64,000 nt of DNA from JAFLBI01 sp964616465 (GCA_964616465.1 CAZTTO010000001.1:186001-250000); one strand, 5' to 3'. Shown: positions 33,630 through 43,371, counted from the stretch's first letter. The notes: generated by a model not told the origin, from the letters alone. A program made the numbers and translations.

Positions 33630-34643
33630 GTGAAACCACTATTGGAGTTAACGAGTCATGGTTTGTATTGCGAACAAGGTGATTTCTTCATTGATCCTTG
33701 GCGGCCAGTTGAAAAGGCTTTAATTACACATGCACACAGCGATCATGCCAGATGGGGCTGCACATCTTACTTGTGTCACGACCACACAGTCCCACTTCTC
33801 AAACTTCGTTTAGGCGACCATCATTATCAAGGAACTACATGGGGCAAATCGATTTATATCAATAATGTAGAAATTACATTCTTCCCAGCTGGACACATTA
33901 TTGGATCTTCTCAAATTAGAGTTCGCTATAAAGACGATACATGGGTTGTGAGCGGTGATTATAAAACAAAAAATGATGGTATTAGTGGAGCATTTGAACC
34001 TATTCCTTGCAATCATTTTATAACCGAGTCAACATTTGGCTTACCTATTTATCAATGGCAAGAACAAGAAAATGTGTATACCTCTATAAGAAATTGGTTA
34101 AAAGAGGTACATGAAAAACGCGAAACTCCTGTATTATTTACTTATAGTCTAGGAAAAGCACAAAGAGTTATTGAAGCGTTGGCTCCACTGAATATTCCTA
34201 TATACGCTCACGGAGCAATTGCAAATACACAAGAAGTCTTAATTCAGCAAAAACATCCCCTGCAAGATGTTATACGTATTCATGCTGGACTAAAACCAAT
34301 TGACTTTGTTAAAGGTGTTGTGATAGCACCTCCCTCCGCAGATCAAAGCAGCTGGCTCAAAAAAATAGGACCCTCTCAAAGAGCAATTTGCAGTGGATGG
34401 ATGCAAGTAAGAGGCAACCAACGAAGAAGAAATGTGGATAAAGGATTTGTATTAAGTGATCATGCCGATTGGAATGGATTACTTTATGCTATTGAATCAA
34501 CTGGCGCTCAGCATATTTTAGCTACACATGGTTTCACACATATTTTAACCAAGTATCTCAATGAAAGGGGATATCAAGCTGAAACTCTTTCAACTTTATT
34601 TGGTCAAGATGAAGAAGAACAAATTAATAGTGAGCCTTCATGA
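33630..34643 (+). CDS. Ligase-associated DNA exonuclease (metallo-beta-lactamase fold)
   Basis: A 337-residue nuclease of the metallo-beta-lactamase/beta-CASP type found with ATP-dependent ligases in bacteria. The metal site HAHSDHARWG is at residues 33-42; further ligands are in PAGHIIGSSQ, SGDYK, SDHADW and THGF. The start is a GTG at 33630, 5 bases after the DUF2256 stop; no closer ATG gives the conserved N-terminus (LLELTSHGLYCEQGDF). It overlaps the ligase start by 4 bases (ATGA), so the two are translated together and likely act in one end-processing and sealing step. Confidence 0.92.
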   Translation: MKPLLELTSHGLYCEQGDFFIDPWRPVEKALITHAHSDHARWGCTSYLCHDHTVPLLKLRLGDHHYQGTTWGKSIYINNVEITFFPAGHIIGSSQIRVRYKDDTWVVSGDYKTKNDGISGAFEPIPCNHFITESTFGLPIYQWQEQENVYTSIRNWLKEVHEKRETPVLFTYSLGKAQRVIEALAPLNIPIYAHGAIANTQEVLIQQKHPLQDVIRIHAGLKPIDFVKGVVIAPPSADQSSWLKKIGPSQRAICSGWMQVRGNQRRRNVDKGFVLSDHADWNGLLYAIESTGAQHILATHGFTHILTKYLNERGYQAETLSTLFGQDEEEQINSEPS

Positions 34644-36241
34644 AACATTTCATTCATCTTATTCAGCAACTTGATCAAAGTACTGGCACCAACGATAAAA
34701 TAGATGCTATTGTAAATTATTGCCATGAAGCAAGTGCCAAAGATATTGTTTGGACCATTGCATTGTTTAGTGGAAGAAGACCAAAAAGATTTGTAAATAC
34801 TACACTCTTAAAATACTGGTGTTGTGAAAAAAATAAGATCGAAGAATGGCTTTTCGAAGAATGCTATCACACTGTTGGTGACTTAGCAGAAACAATTGCT
34901 TTATTGAATACAACCGACAACAAGTATTCAACTCAATTGCCCGAAACATTAACTGAGTTAATACAAGAAATGATTGGCTTAGCTGAAAGTAGTGAAGATG
35001 AAAAACACGCATTGGTCTTAAAATATTGGTCAATTCCTCATCCAACTTTTCAATTTATATTCAATAAACTCATTACAGGCGGATTTAGAATTGGTATATC
35101 GCAACAAATGGTTATAAAAGGGCTTTCAAAATTTTCAGGAATTGAGATTAGTGCACTCACACATCGACTATCTGGTAAATGGGAACCAACAACAACCGAA
35201 TTAACAACATTTTTTGATGAAAGCACTTTAGAATCAGATCAATCAAAACCTTACCCTTTTTATTTAGCGTATGCTTTAGAAGAATGGGCTAAAGAATTAG
35301 GCTCGCCAAATGATTGGTTAGCAGAGTGGAAGTGGGATGGCATTAGAGGACAAATCATAATTCGACAACAGCAATGTTATATTTGGAGCAGAGGTGAGGA
35401 GCTAGTAACAGATCAATTTCCAGAGTTAAAAGAGCAAGCAATGCAACTGCCTGACGGGACAGTTTTAGATGGAGAAATTATTTGTATGAGAGAGGGTAAA
35501 CCACTTCCCTTTTCACTTTTACAAACCAGGCTAGGAAGAAAAAAAGTTTCAAAAAAGCTACTGCAAGATGCACCCGTTGGATTCTTTGCATATGATATAC
35601 TAGAAGCAGATAGAGTAGATATCAGAAACATGCCACTTTTAAAAAGAAAAAATTTGCTCGAATCGTATTTATCAAATATTTCTGCACCTAATATTCAACT
35701 TTCACCGATTGTTCAATTTAATGACTGGGATCAACTTGGAACTCTTCGATCAAAATCGAGGGAGATGTTGGCAGAAGGGTTCATGATAAAAAGAAAAGAT
35801 TCTCCTTATTTATCAGGCAGAAAGAGAGGTGACTGGTGGAAATGGAAAGTGGAACCACTAACTATTGATGCTGTTATGATTTATGCGCAAAAAGGACACG
35901 GCAGAAGGAGTAATCTTTTTACCGATTATACTTTTGCTGTTAAAGATGGAGAAAAATGGGTTCCATTTGCAAAAGCATATAGTGGATTAACAGATGTAGA
36001 ATTCAATGAAGTAGATCAATTTGTAAAAAAATATGCTATTGAAAAATTTGGTCCAGTAAGAACTGTACCTCCAGAACTTGTTTTTGAAATTGCTTTCGAA
36101 GGAATTGCAGCAAGTAAGAGACATAAATGCGGCATTGCCGTTCGATTTCCAAGAATACACAGATGGCGTAAGGACAAGACAAAAGAAGAGGCAAATACCA
36201 TTGAAGATTTAAAAGCCTTACTCAGAAGCTATGGTACTTAG
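34640..36241 (+). CDS. ATP-dependent DNA ligase, LDDR-type
   Basis: A 533-residue ATP-dependent ligase. The adenylation site is EWKWDGIRGQ with Lys231 of the KxDG motif; other ligase motifs are TVLDGEIIC, EGFMIKRKDSPY and WWKWKVEPL. An N-terminal ~200-residue alpha-helical domain binds DNA. This family is the one linked to the exonuclease gene upstream in bacterial DNA-repair islands (PP_1105 type). The usual partners, a DEXH helicase and an MPE-family phosphoesterase, are absent here: the next gene is a convergent MFS carrier whose stop overlaps by 4 bases. Confidence 0.94.
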   Translation: MKHFIHLIQQLDQSTGTNDKIDAIVNYCHEASAKDIVWTIALFSGRRPKRFVNTTLLKYWCCEKNKIEEWLFEECYHTVGDLAETIALLNTTDNKYSTQLPETLTELIQEMIGLAESSEDEKHALVLKYWSIPHPTFQFIFNKLITGGFRIGISQQMVIKGLSKFSGIEISALTHRLSGKWEPTTTELTTFFDESTLESDQSKPYPFYLAYALEEWAKELGSPNDWLAEWKWDGIRGQIIIRQQQCYIWSRGEELVTDQFPELKEQAMQLPDGTVLDGEIICMREGKPLPFSLLQTRLGRKKVSKKLLQDAPVGFFAYDILEADRVDIRNMPLLKRKNLLESYLSNISAPNIQLSPIVQFNDWDQLGTLRSKSREMLAEGFMIKRKDSPYLSGRKRGDWWKWKVEPLTIDAVMIYAQKGHGRRSNLFTDYTFAVKDGEKWVPFAKAYSGLTDVEFNEVDQFVKKYAIEKFGPVRTVPPELVFEIAFEGIAASKRHKCGIAVRFPRIHRWRKDKTKEEANTIEDLKALLRSYGT

Positions 36242-37479
36242 TATTCTAATTTTTTCAAAGTAGGTGCTTTTAACCAAGTAACTAAAACTACTAATAGAGT
36301 CATACTTCCTCCAAATATTACTGAAGGCACTACGCCCATATATCGAGCAGCTACACCACTCTCAAATTGACCTAATTCATTACTGCTGTTAATAAACATT
36401 GAATTTACGCTCATCACCCTACCACGCATATGTTGCGGTGTTTTTAGCTGAAGAATTGTGCCCCGAATCACTACGCTAATTCCATCTAACATACCTGCTA
36501 TAACTAATAAAACAAAAGACCACCAAAATGACTTACTGATGGCAAAGAGAATTATGCATAGTCCGAATCCACCGACAGCCAACATTAGTTTTTTCCCTTG
36601 TTGCTTTTGAATGGGGCGCAATGTTAACAAGACCACAACTAAAATTGCTCCAATATCAACTGCTGCATTTAGCCATCCAAATCCACTTGGGCCCACTTTC
36701 AAAATATCTTTAGCAAAAACTGGAACCATTGCAACTGCACCTCCAAATAAAACAGCAAAAAGATCTAAAGAAAGTGCCCCCAAAATTTCTTTTGTTTTAA
36801 AAACAAATTGCAAGCCTTCCTTAACACTATCCCATGTTTTACTTTCAACAGATTGCAACGATGGCGGCTTAGGCAGTAAGCCTGTCATGCAAATCCACCC
36901 AATACCTACACTCATAAGTAAAGTAGCCAAGGTTCCTGTGTTTCCTAAAAATGCAATTAGCAATCCAGCACCAGCATGACCAAAAACTGATGCAGTTAGC
37001 CAAGTGCCTTGATTCCATGTGGTTGCTTGTTGTAATAATTCTTTAGGAACAATTTGTCCGAGCATAGCTCCAAAACTCGGACCAGTGAATGCACGAAAAA
37101 CACCTGTTAAAAATATGGCTGCATAAATGATATAGACTGTTTGCTGATCAGAGAAATACAAACTTCCCTTCCATGATAATAACAACAATGCAGCAGCAAT
37201 CAGAAAATACATCCCTGCACCAGTTAGCAAAATTTTTCTTTTCTCTCCTATATCAATCACATGTCCAGCATACAAACTCAATCCAACTGCTGGAATTACT
37301 TCCGCTAAACCAATTAATCCAATTGCAAAAGGATTACCCGTTAACTCATATACCCACCATCCAACTAAAGTTCCCATCATACGCAATCCCATAATGAAAA
37401 AAAACCTGCCTATCATTAGAAAACGGTACTCACGAATACGAAGTACTTTTAAGGGATGTATGGATGATTGGTCACTCAA
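36238..37479 (-). CDS. MFS transporter
   Basis: A 413-residue 12-helix major facilitator carrier. The N-terminal half shows FFIMGLRMMGTLVGWWVYELTGN and the loop GHVIDIGEKRKILL, and the second half the family repeat. It resembles the enterobactin-exporter/tetracycline-type group of MFS proteins common in Bacteroidota. Substrate unknown. Its start codon overlaps the stop of the upstream deoxynucleoside kinase by 4 bases, so the two are coupled. Confidence 0.87.
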   Translation of the reverse strand: MSDQSSIHPLKVLRIREYRFLMIGRFFFIMGLRMMGTLVGWWVYELTGNPFAIGLIGLAEVIPAVGLSLYAGHVIDIGEKRKILLTGAGMYFLIAAALLLLSWKGSLYFSDQQTVYIIYAAIFLTGVFRAFTGPSFGAMLGQIVPKELLQQATTWNQGTWLTASVFGHAGAGLLIAFLGNTGTLATLLMSVGIGWICMTGLLPKPPSLQSVESKTWDSVKEGLQFVFKTKEILGALSLDLFAVLFGGAVAMVPVFAKDILKVGPSGFGWLNAAVDIGAILVVVLLTLRPIQKQQGKKLMLAVGGFGLCIILFAISKSFWWSFVLLVIAGMLDGISVVIRGTILQLKTPQHMRGRVMSVNSMFINSSNELGQFESGVAARYMGVVPSVIFGGSMTLLVVLVTWLKAPTLKKLEY

Positions 37480-38108
37480 GGAAGACTAAAATAATGTTGC
37501 CCTGTTTCGTAATCTTTTTCAAGCGCTTCTAATACCACTTGAAGGTGCTTCTCATTGCCAAGAAAATCGGCATTAGAAGCATCAATAAAAATAGTTTTAA
37601 TATGATGCTGCTTGATGTAACTCGTATAGGTTTCCTGAATATTGAACAGATACTCATCCGGAATATGCTGCTCGTAAGGACGATTTCTTTTCTTGATATT
37701 AGACTGCAACTTATTCACAGGAGCATGGAGATAAATTAAAATATCTGGAAAAACCATTTGCTGTTGAATAATATCGAACAGTTTCTGATAAAGTCTAAAT
37801 TCTTCTTCGGGTAAGTTTACTTTAGCAAAAAGCAAACATTTTGTAAACAAGTAATCTGAAATGGTAATTGTTTGAAACAAATCGTTTGTATGCAACTGTT
37901 CCTTCATTTGTTTATATCGCTCAGCTAAAAAGAAAAGCTCTAATGGGAAAGCATACTGCTGTGGATTATCATAAAACTTTGGCAAAAACGGATTATCAGC
38001 AAATTCTTCCAAAATCAATCTTGCTTCAAAATGTTTCGCAAGCAAATGAGCCAAGGTTGTTTTACCTGCTCCAATATTCCCTTCAATTGTAATAAAATGA
38101 TGCTTCAT
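37476..38108 (-). CDS. Deoxynucleoside kinase
   Basis: A 210-residue kinase of the dNK family, which salvages deoxynucleosides to monophosphates. The P-loop GNIGAGKTTLA is at residues 10-20, and the ERYKQMKE and RPYEQHIPDEYL segments fit the DRS/lid region with the conserved Arg and Glu. In Bacteroidota these are usually deoxyadenosine/deoxyguanosine-type kinases. It precedes the MFS gene with a 4-base overlap and follows folK by 26 bases, giving a folK-dNK-MFS run. Confidence 0.9.
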   Translation of the reverse strand: MKHHFITIEGNIGAGKTTLAHLLAKHFEARLILEEFADNPFLPKFYDNPQQYAFPLELFFLAERYKQMKEQLHTNDLFQTITISDYLFTKCLLFAKVNLPEEEFRLYQKLFDIIQQQMVFPDILIYLHAPVNKLQSNIKKRNRPYEQHIPDEYLFNIQETYTSYIKQHHIKTIFIDASNADFLGNEKHLQVVLEALEKDYETGQHYFSLP

Positions 38109-38134
38109 GCAGGCGTCAAAAATACAAATGTGGC

Positions 38135-38626
38135 CTAGTTGTTTGAAGAGAACTTTTTCACAATTCCTATATCTGAACAGTTCTCTAATAAATTGCTCAT
38201 AGTTTGGTTAAAAACAGGATGCTTCAAACTAGAATCAAGTTCACAAAGTGGTACCAAAACAAATCTTCTTTCATGTATTCTAGGATGAGGAATAGTAACA
38301 GATTCGGTATGAATTTGATCCTGATTAAACAGAAGAATGTCGATATCTATGGTTCTAGGGCCATATTTTTCAGCCCTCTTTCTCCCCATATCTTCTTCAA
38401 TCAGCAACAATTTTTCCATTAGATGCTCTGCGCCTAAACTAGTTTCAACCTCCAGTACTTGGTTTAAAAATCCTGGTTGATTTGTAAGACCCCAGGGACT
38501 AGTTTCATAAATAGAAGATTTTCGTAATATGTTGCCACATTTTTGTTGAATCAAGTGCGCAGCCTTCGACAATAACTCTTCTCGATTACCCAAATTACCT
38601 CCTGTCAGCAAATAAGCCAGATTCAT
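38135..38626 (-). CDS. folK: 2-amino-4-hydroxy-6-hydroxymethyldihydropteridine diphosphokinase
   Basis: FolK pyrophosphorylates the pterin before its coupling to p-aminobenzoate in folate synthesis. The 163-residue protein starts MNLAYLLTGGNLGNRE and contains YETSPWG, FLNQVLEVET, the RKRAEKYGPRTIDIDILLF catalytic block and IPHPRIHERRFVL, all standard. The start at 38626 was chosen over an upstream ATG (38674) that adds 16 unsupported residues. It is divergent from sppA and first of a run with the deoxynucleoside kinase. Confidence 0.96.
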   Translation of the reverse strand: MNLAYLLTGGNLGNREELLSKAAHLIQQKCGNILRKSSIYETSPWGLTNQPGFLNQVLEVETSLGAEHLMEKLLLIEEDMGRKRAEKYGPRTIDIDILLFNQDQIHTESVTIPHPRIHERRFVLVPLCELDSSLKHPVFNQTMSNLLENCSDIGIVKKFSSNN

Positions 38627-38688
38627 AAAAAGACCGTGTTTTAAGCAGACAAATATCTTTATTTTCACATCCAATTTAGTTAAAAGAT

Positions 38689-40449
38689 ATGCGCAGTTTT
38701 TTTAAGACATTTTTTGCTTCATTTTTAGCATTGGTAGTTTTTACATTGACAGCAATTTTTACAGTAATTGGAATGATAGCTGTTGTTTCATCTGGAACAG
38801 AAACCTCCATAGGTGATAAGAGTGTTTTAGTTGTTGATATAAGTGAAAATTATCCCGAAGTTGTTCAAGAAGATCCACTTCTCTTTTTGCAAGATGACCC
38901 AAGTGCGAATATTCCTTCATTGTTTACAACCATTCGACTCATTGAACATGCAGCTAAAGATGATAAAATAAAAGGTATCTATTTAAAAACTGGCTATAAC
39001 GCAAATAGCTGGGGAAGCAGTGAAGAACTTAGAAAAGCTATTTCGAAATTTAAAGAATCAAAAAAATTTGTATTTGCATATGCCGAAGTCATGCCGCAAA
39101 GTGGCTATTACTTAGCAAGTGCAGCAGACAGTATTTTTTTACACCCACAAGGTGGGATGGAATGGCTTGGCTTTTCTTCCAATATTATTTTTCTTAAGGG
39201 TATGTTGGATAAACTAGGAATTGAAGCACAGGTTTTTTACGCAGGTAAATTTAAAAGTGCTACCGAACCTTTTAGGGCAACTGCAATGACAGCTGAGAAT
39301 AAATTACAAACCTCAGTTTATTTGAATGATTTATACGACCACTTTATACAAACCGTTGCTAACGATAGAAAAATAAGTGATAATAACTTAAAAGATTGGG
39401 CAAATACTGCTGCAATTCAAACCTCTTATGATGCAAAAAAATATGGCCTTATAGATGGCTTAAAGTACGATGATGAAGTAAAAGGAGTTATACTGAATAA
39501 ACTTGGCAAAAAAAGTTCTGAAAAAATAAATTTTGTTCGCCTAGGAGAATACGCTGCTGCAGTTAATTTGAATGAAGGTAATAATGCAACTGATAAAATT
39601 GCAATTATATACGCAGATGGAGACATTATTGATGGAGACGATATGAATGGCTACATTGCGAGTTCCAAGTACAGATCTTTAATAAGCGATATTAGAAAAA
39701 ATAAATCAATCAAAGCTGTCGTCCTGAGAGTTAATTCTCCTGGAGGAAGTGCATTAGCAAGTGATGTAATTTGGAGAGAATTGAGCCTATTGAAACAAGA
39801 AAAACCCCTTGTAGTTAGTATGGGAAATTTAGCAGCTTCTGGCGGTTACTATATTTCATGTATTGCAGACTCAGTATTTGCAAATAATAATACTTTAACT
39901 GGCTCTATTGGCGTGTTTGGAATGATTCCAAATATGAGGGGATTCTTCAATAACAAGCTTGGTATAACGTTTGATGGAGTAGCTACAGGACCTTATGCAA
40001 ATTTTGGCTCAATTGATAGGCCATTGAATGAAGGTGAAAGAAAAATTTTCCAAAATGGTATTGATACAGTTTATGCAGTATTCACAAAAAGAGTTGCAGA
40101 TGGTAGAAAACTAGAAGCCACTCAGGTTGATTCTATTGCCCAAGGTAGAGTGTGGACAGGAAAAAGAGCTATAAAAATTGGTTTAACAGATAAAATAGGT
40201 GGATTACAAGATGCTATCTCATCGGCTGCTAAACTTGCTAAATTAAGCAGCTATCAACTTCGTGAATATCCTGAGCCAGTAGATATTGTTTCGCAAATAA
40301 CTGGACAGTACAAAAAAAATATTAGTGAAAATGCTACTGCAACTACGTTAGGACCAGAGTTGTACCCATTTTTCCAATATGTTCAGCAAATCAAGTTTAT
40401 GGGAAATGGGCCTCAAGCTCGCCTGCCATTTGAGGTAAAGATCAAATAA
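38689..40449 (+). CDS. sppA: Signal peptide peptidase SppA, 67-kDa type
   Basis: A 586-residue membrane-anchored serine protease that degrades cleaved signal peptides. An N-terminal helix (about residues 5-30) anchors it in the inner membrane. It has the tandem two-domain layout of long SppA: the catalytic Lys is in the N-terminal domain (FYAGKFKSATEPF) and the nucleophile Ser in the C-terminal one (SMGNLAASGGYY), preceded by RVNSPGGSALASD. The start is the first ATG, 62 bases from folK in the divergent direction. Confidence 0.94.
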   Translation: MRSFFKTFFASFLALVVFTLTAIFTVIGMIAVVSSGTETSIGDKSVLVVDISENYPEVVQEDPLLFLQDDPSANIPSLFTTIRLIEHAAKDDKIKGIYLKTGYNANSWGSSEELRKAISKFKESKKFVFAYAEVMPQSGYYLASAADSIFLHPQGGMEWLGFSSNIIFLKGMLDKLGIEAQVFYAGKFKSATEPFRATAMTAENKLQTSVYLNDLYDHFIQTVANDRKISDNNLKDWANTAAIQTSYDAKKYGLIDGLKYDDEVKGVILNKLGKKSSEKINFVRLGEYAAAVNLNEGNNATDKIAIIYADGDIIDGDDMNGYIASSKYRSLISDIRKNKSIKAVVLRVNSPGGSALASDVIWRELSLLKQEKPLVVSMGNLAASGGYYISCIADSVFANNNTLTGSIGVFGMIPNMRGFFNNKLGITFDGVATGPYANFGSIDRPLNEGERKIFQNGIDTVYAVFTKRVADGRKLEATQVDSIAQGRVWTGKRAIKIGLTDKIGGLQDAISSAAKLAKLSSYQLREYPEPVDIVSQITGQYKKNISENATATTLGPELYPFFQYVQQIKFMGNGPQARLPFEVKIK

Positions 40450-40495
40450 TTGTCAAGTTCAATTATTCAAATAGCTTTGTCCTTTATTAAGAACA

Positions 40496-41605
40496 ATGCA
40501 AAACAAGTCCTATAGTCAATTAAAAGCTATGCTGGCTGTCACAAAAGCCAGCTTGAAAGCTATTTTCCGTTCACCATCTGCGGTTTTATTTTCAATTGGC
40601 TTCCCGCTTGTTTTTATACTTGTATTTGGATTTTTAGGTAACAATAGAGGCACTTCTGTACAAATTGCATTTACACCCGCTACAGACACTGCTAATGTTT
40701 TATACCAAAGCCTTCAAAAAATTGGATCTCTAAAGATTGTACAAAAAGATACGAATCTTATAAGAGAAGATTTAGAGAAAGGTAGAATTACAGCGCTCCT
40801 TCATATCGAAGAAAAACCCTCCAACAATAGTCCATATCAGATTAATATAAAAAGTTCTGAAGCTGTTCAACCACAGAACTTAACAATACTTCGATCACTG
40901 CTTGAGGCTGTTATTGCTGGCCTTAATCAGCAACAGTTCCCAGAGAATTCTACTATTGCAACAATAAACCAACAAGTAGAAAAAATTCCTGGTCGAATTT
41001 ATCGTACAATTGATTTTATTCTACCTGGACAATTGGGCTTTTCTTTATTAAGTGCTGGGGTTTTTGGTGTAGCGTTTTTATTTTTCAATCTTCGACAACA
41101 ATTGGTGCTTAAAAGATTTTATGCAACTCCAATTCGAAGAGGATATATCGTTGTTGGAGAAGGTTTAGGAAGAATGCTTTTTCAACTAATGACAGCTGTC
41201 ATTATTGTTGGCATTGGACATTTTGCTTTTAATTTTACATTAGTACATGGACTAAGAACATTTATTGATATCTTACTACTTAGTAGTTTTTCCCTACTGT
41301 TATTTATGGGTTTTGGATTTATTGTAAGCAGTCTAGCGAAAACTGAAAGCACCATACCTCCTTTCGCTAATATGATTACACTCCCCCAATTTTTATTAGC
41401 AGGAACATTTTTTTCAATTGACGCTTTCCCAAAATGGCTACAACCATTTTGTAACATATTGCCCCTCACACATTTTAATAATGCAATGAGAAATATTGCA
41501 TTTGAAGGGGCAAGTATTACTGATGTAGGTTTTGAATTAGGCATTCTAGCAATATGGACTATAGTTGTATATGCAATAGCCATAAAAACATTTAAATGGG
41601 AATAA
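40496..41605 (+). CDS. ABC-2 type transporter permease (orphan)
   Basis: A 369-residue membrane protein with one N-terminal helix, a ~130-residue soluble domain and five helices in the C-terminal half, the layout of ABC-2 permeases of the YhgE/NatB-like class. Features include FRSPSAVLFSIGFPLVFILVF and the core GAGFGFIV-like and PLTHFNNAMRN segments near the end. No ATP-binding subunit is adjacent on either side, so its partner must lie elsewhere. It overlaps the following SRPBCC gene by one base. Confidence 0.82.
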   Translation: MQNKSYSQLKAMLAVTKASLKAIFRSPSAVLFSIGFPLVFILVFGFLGNNRGTSVQIAFTPATDTANVLYQSLQKIGSLKIVQKDTNLIREDLEKGRITALLHIEEKPSNNSPYQINIKSSEAVQPQNLTILRSLLEAVIAGLNQQQFPENSTIATINQQVEKIPGRIYRTIDFILPGQLGFSLLSAGVFGVAFLFFNLRQQLVLKRFYATPIRRGYIVVGEGLGRMLFQLMTAVIIVGIGHFAFNFTLVHGLRTFIDILLLSSFSLLLFMGFGFIVSSLAKTESTIPPFANMITLPQFLLAGTFFSIDAFPKWLQPFCNILPLTHFNNAMRNIAFEGASITDVGFELGILAIWTIVVYAIAIKTFKWE

Positions 41606-42105
41606 TGAGATTCTTAAAACTAATATTATTCAGCTTTGTCTTTTTGTTCTTGCTTTTAACAGCAATGGGATTACTATTTCCTTCAAAAGTTTTAGTATCA
41701 AGGGCCATAGATATGCAGGCAAGCGCAGAAACAGCACAAGCACATGTAGGTACTTTAACTGCATGGAATGGCTGGCTTGAAGGGATGGATAAGGCTATTT
41801 TTAGCGATAATAAAAATAATATTGCACAAATAGGCAACCATATTGTTGAGTTACTTAGTAATAAGAATGGAGAAGTAATTGCTAAATGGAAGGGGAAAGA
41901 TGGTAGTGAAATGTTAAGTACCATGCGTATCATTCAACATGAAAGTAGTCCAAATACAACTACAATTCAGTGGCAGTTTGAAGAAGAAATTGGATGGCTG
42001 CCTTGGGAGAGGTTTGGCTCAATGATGCACGATAAGATATTAGGTGCGATGCTAGAAAAAAATCTTGCAAACTTGAAGTCGTATATTGAGCAATCAAATA
42101 AATAA
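41605..42105 (+). CDS. Membrane-anchored SRPBCC (START-like) domain protein
   Basis: A 166-residue protein with one N-terminal transmembrane helix (residues ~3-22) followed by a START-like SRPBCC domain of the polyketide-cyclase-like type: KVLVSRAIDMQASAETAQ and LTAWNGWLEGMD are the recognisable opening. These domains bind hydrophobic ligands. The start at 41605 overlaps the upstream stop by one base (TAATG); an ATG at 41596 is also in frame. It may act with the upstream permease on a lipid-like substrate, but no evidence beyond the linkage is seen. It overlaps bioA at the 3' end. Confidence 0.72.
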   Translation: MRFLKLILFSFVFLFLLLTAMGLLFPSKVLVSRAIDMQASAETAQAHVGTLTAWNGWLEGMDKAIFSDNKNNIAQIGNHIVELLSNKNGEVIAKWKGKDGSEMLSTMRIIQHESSPNTTTIQWQFEEEIGWLPWERFGSMMHDKILGAMLEKNLANLKSYIEQSNK

Positions 42106-43371
42106 CTTGATAACCTCAATAATTACAGTCCTTACTTTTTTCCACTCCTCATCAGTTATACAATAAGGTGGCATAATGTACACCGTGTTTCCTAAAGGTC
42201 TAATATACACCCCTCTTTCTAAACATGCTTTTGTGAAAGGCTGTGCAATTTGATGCAAATAAGTTTTAGCAACATCATGCATTTCAAAAGCTAATACAGT
42301 TCCAACTTGTCTAATATTTTTAATAGGAAGATTTAGCTCAACTAGTTCTTTAGCAAAGCTGTCAACCTCATTACATAGCCATTCTATGCGTTCAATAGTT
42401 GACTGCTGCTGCAACAAATCAAGACTAGCCAAGGCTGCTGTACAAGCTAAGGGATTTGCAGTAAATGAATGTCCGTGAAAAAAAGTCTTTCGTTTATCAT
42501 CATCAATAAAAGCAGTATAAATTCTATTGTTACAAGCAGTAACTCCCAAAGCCATTGTACCACCTGTTAAACCTTTACTAAGACAAATAACATCTGGCTT
42601 TTTATGGTAATGTTCACTTGCAAATAAAGATCCAGTTCTTCCAAAACCAGTCATGACTTCATCTGCAATACAAATAACCTCATATAGTTTTACAGAATTG
42701 AGCAGCTCATTCATTAAATATGGATCATACATATTCATACCCCCAGCCCCTTGAATCATTGGCTCATATATAAAAGCTGCAATTTCATTTCCATACTGAT
42801 GTATAATCGATTTAACAGAATCAATATTCTCATTATTTGGAAGAGGAATAGCAATGACATCAAAAAGTAATGGAATAAATGGCGTGGTAAAAACACTTCT
42901 GTCACTCACACTCATTGCTCCAAAAGTATCGCCATGATAAGAGTTTTCGAAGCAAAGAATTTTCGTTCTTGGCTTTTCCGGATTTAAATTCCACCAATAC
43001 TGTAAAGCCATTTTCAGAGCCACCTCTGTTGAAGTAGAGCCATTATCAGAATAAAATATCCTTGACATGCTGCCGGGCAATAAAGGGAGCAATCTTTCCG
43101 CTAACTGAACAGCAGGACCATGAGTAAACCCAGCAAAAATGACTTGCTCTAATGTAAGCGCTTGTTGATATATTTTTTCGGCAATATAAGGATGAGCATG
43201 ACCATGAAGATTGACCCACCAACTACTTATAGCATCTATATAGGAGTTACCTATCTCATCAAAGAGTAAAGTACCTGCACCTTTTACAATAGCAATGGGG
43301 TCGGGCATTTGTTTTTGTGGAGTAAATGGATGCCATATAAACTGCTTATCTCTTTCAATTAATGATGCCAT
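42094..43371 (-). CDS. bioA: Adenosylmethionine-8-amino-7-oxononanoate transaminase
   Basis: BioA transaminates KAPA to DAPA in biotin synthesis, using SAM as amino donor. The 425-residue PLP enzyme has WHPFTPQKQMPDPI near the start, YSDNGSTSTEVALKMALQYW, CIADEVMTGFGRTG and the PLP lysine in ICLSKGLTGGTMAL. The conserved SYHGDTFGAMSVSD is also present. Other biotin genes (bioB, bioD, bioF) are not in this window. It converges with the SRPBCC gene (12-base overlap) and is preceded by ppc on the same strand. Confidence 0.95.
   Translation of the reverse strand: MASLIERDKQFIWHPFTPQKQMPDPIAIVKGAGTLLFDEIGNSYIDAISSWWVNLHGHAHPYIAEKIYQQALTLEQVIFAGFTHGPAVQLAERLLPLLPGSMSRIFYSDNGSTSTEVALKMALQYWWNLNPEKPRTKILCFENSYHGDTFGAMSVSDRSVFTTPFIPLLFDVIAIPLPNNENIDSVKSIIHQYGNEIAAFIYEPMIQGAGGMNMYDPYLMNELLNSVKLYEVICIADEVMTGFGRTGSLFASEHYHKKPDVICLSKGLTGGTMALGVTACNNRIYTAFIDDDKRKTFFHGHSFTANPLACTAALASLDLLQQQSTIERIEWLCNEVDSFAKELVELNLPIKNIRQVGTVLAFEMHDVAKTYLHQIAQPFTKACLERGVYIRPLGNTVYIMPPYCITDEEWKKVRTVIIEVIKLFI

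Noticed and set aside
33461..33682. A 73-codon frame over the DUF2256 region
   Set aside because: The DUF2256 protein reads clearly in another frame (33475-33624) with four paired cysteines and family motifs; this longer frame has no recognisable features.
36611..36979. 122-codon plus-strand frame inside an MFS gene
   Set aside because: Antisense shadow; no start-site support or recognisable domain.
41182..41583. 133-codon minus-strand frame inside the ABC-2 permease gene
   Set aside because: Antisense shadow of transmembrane coding sequence; no independent support.
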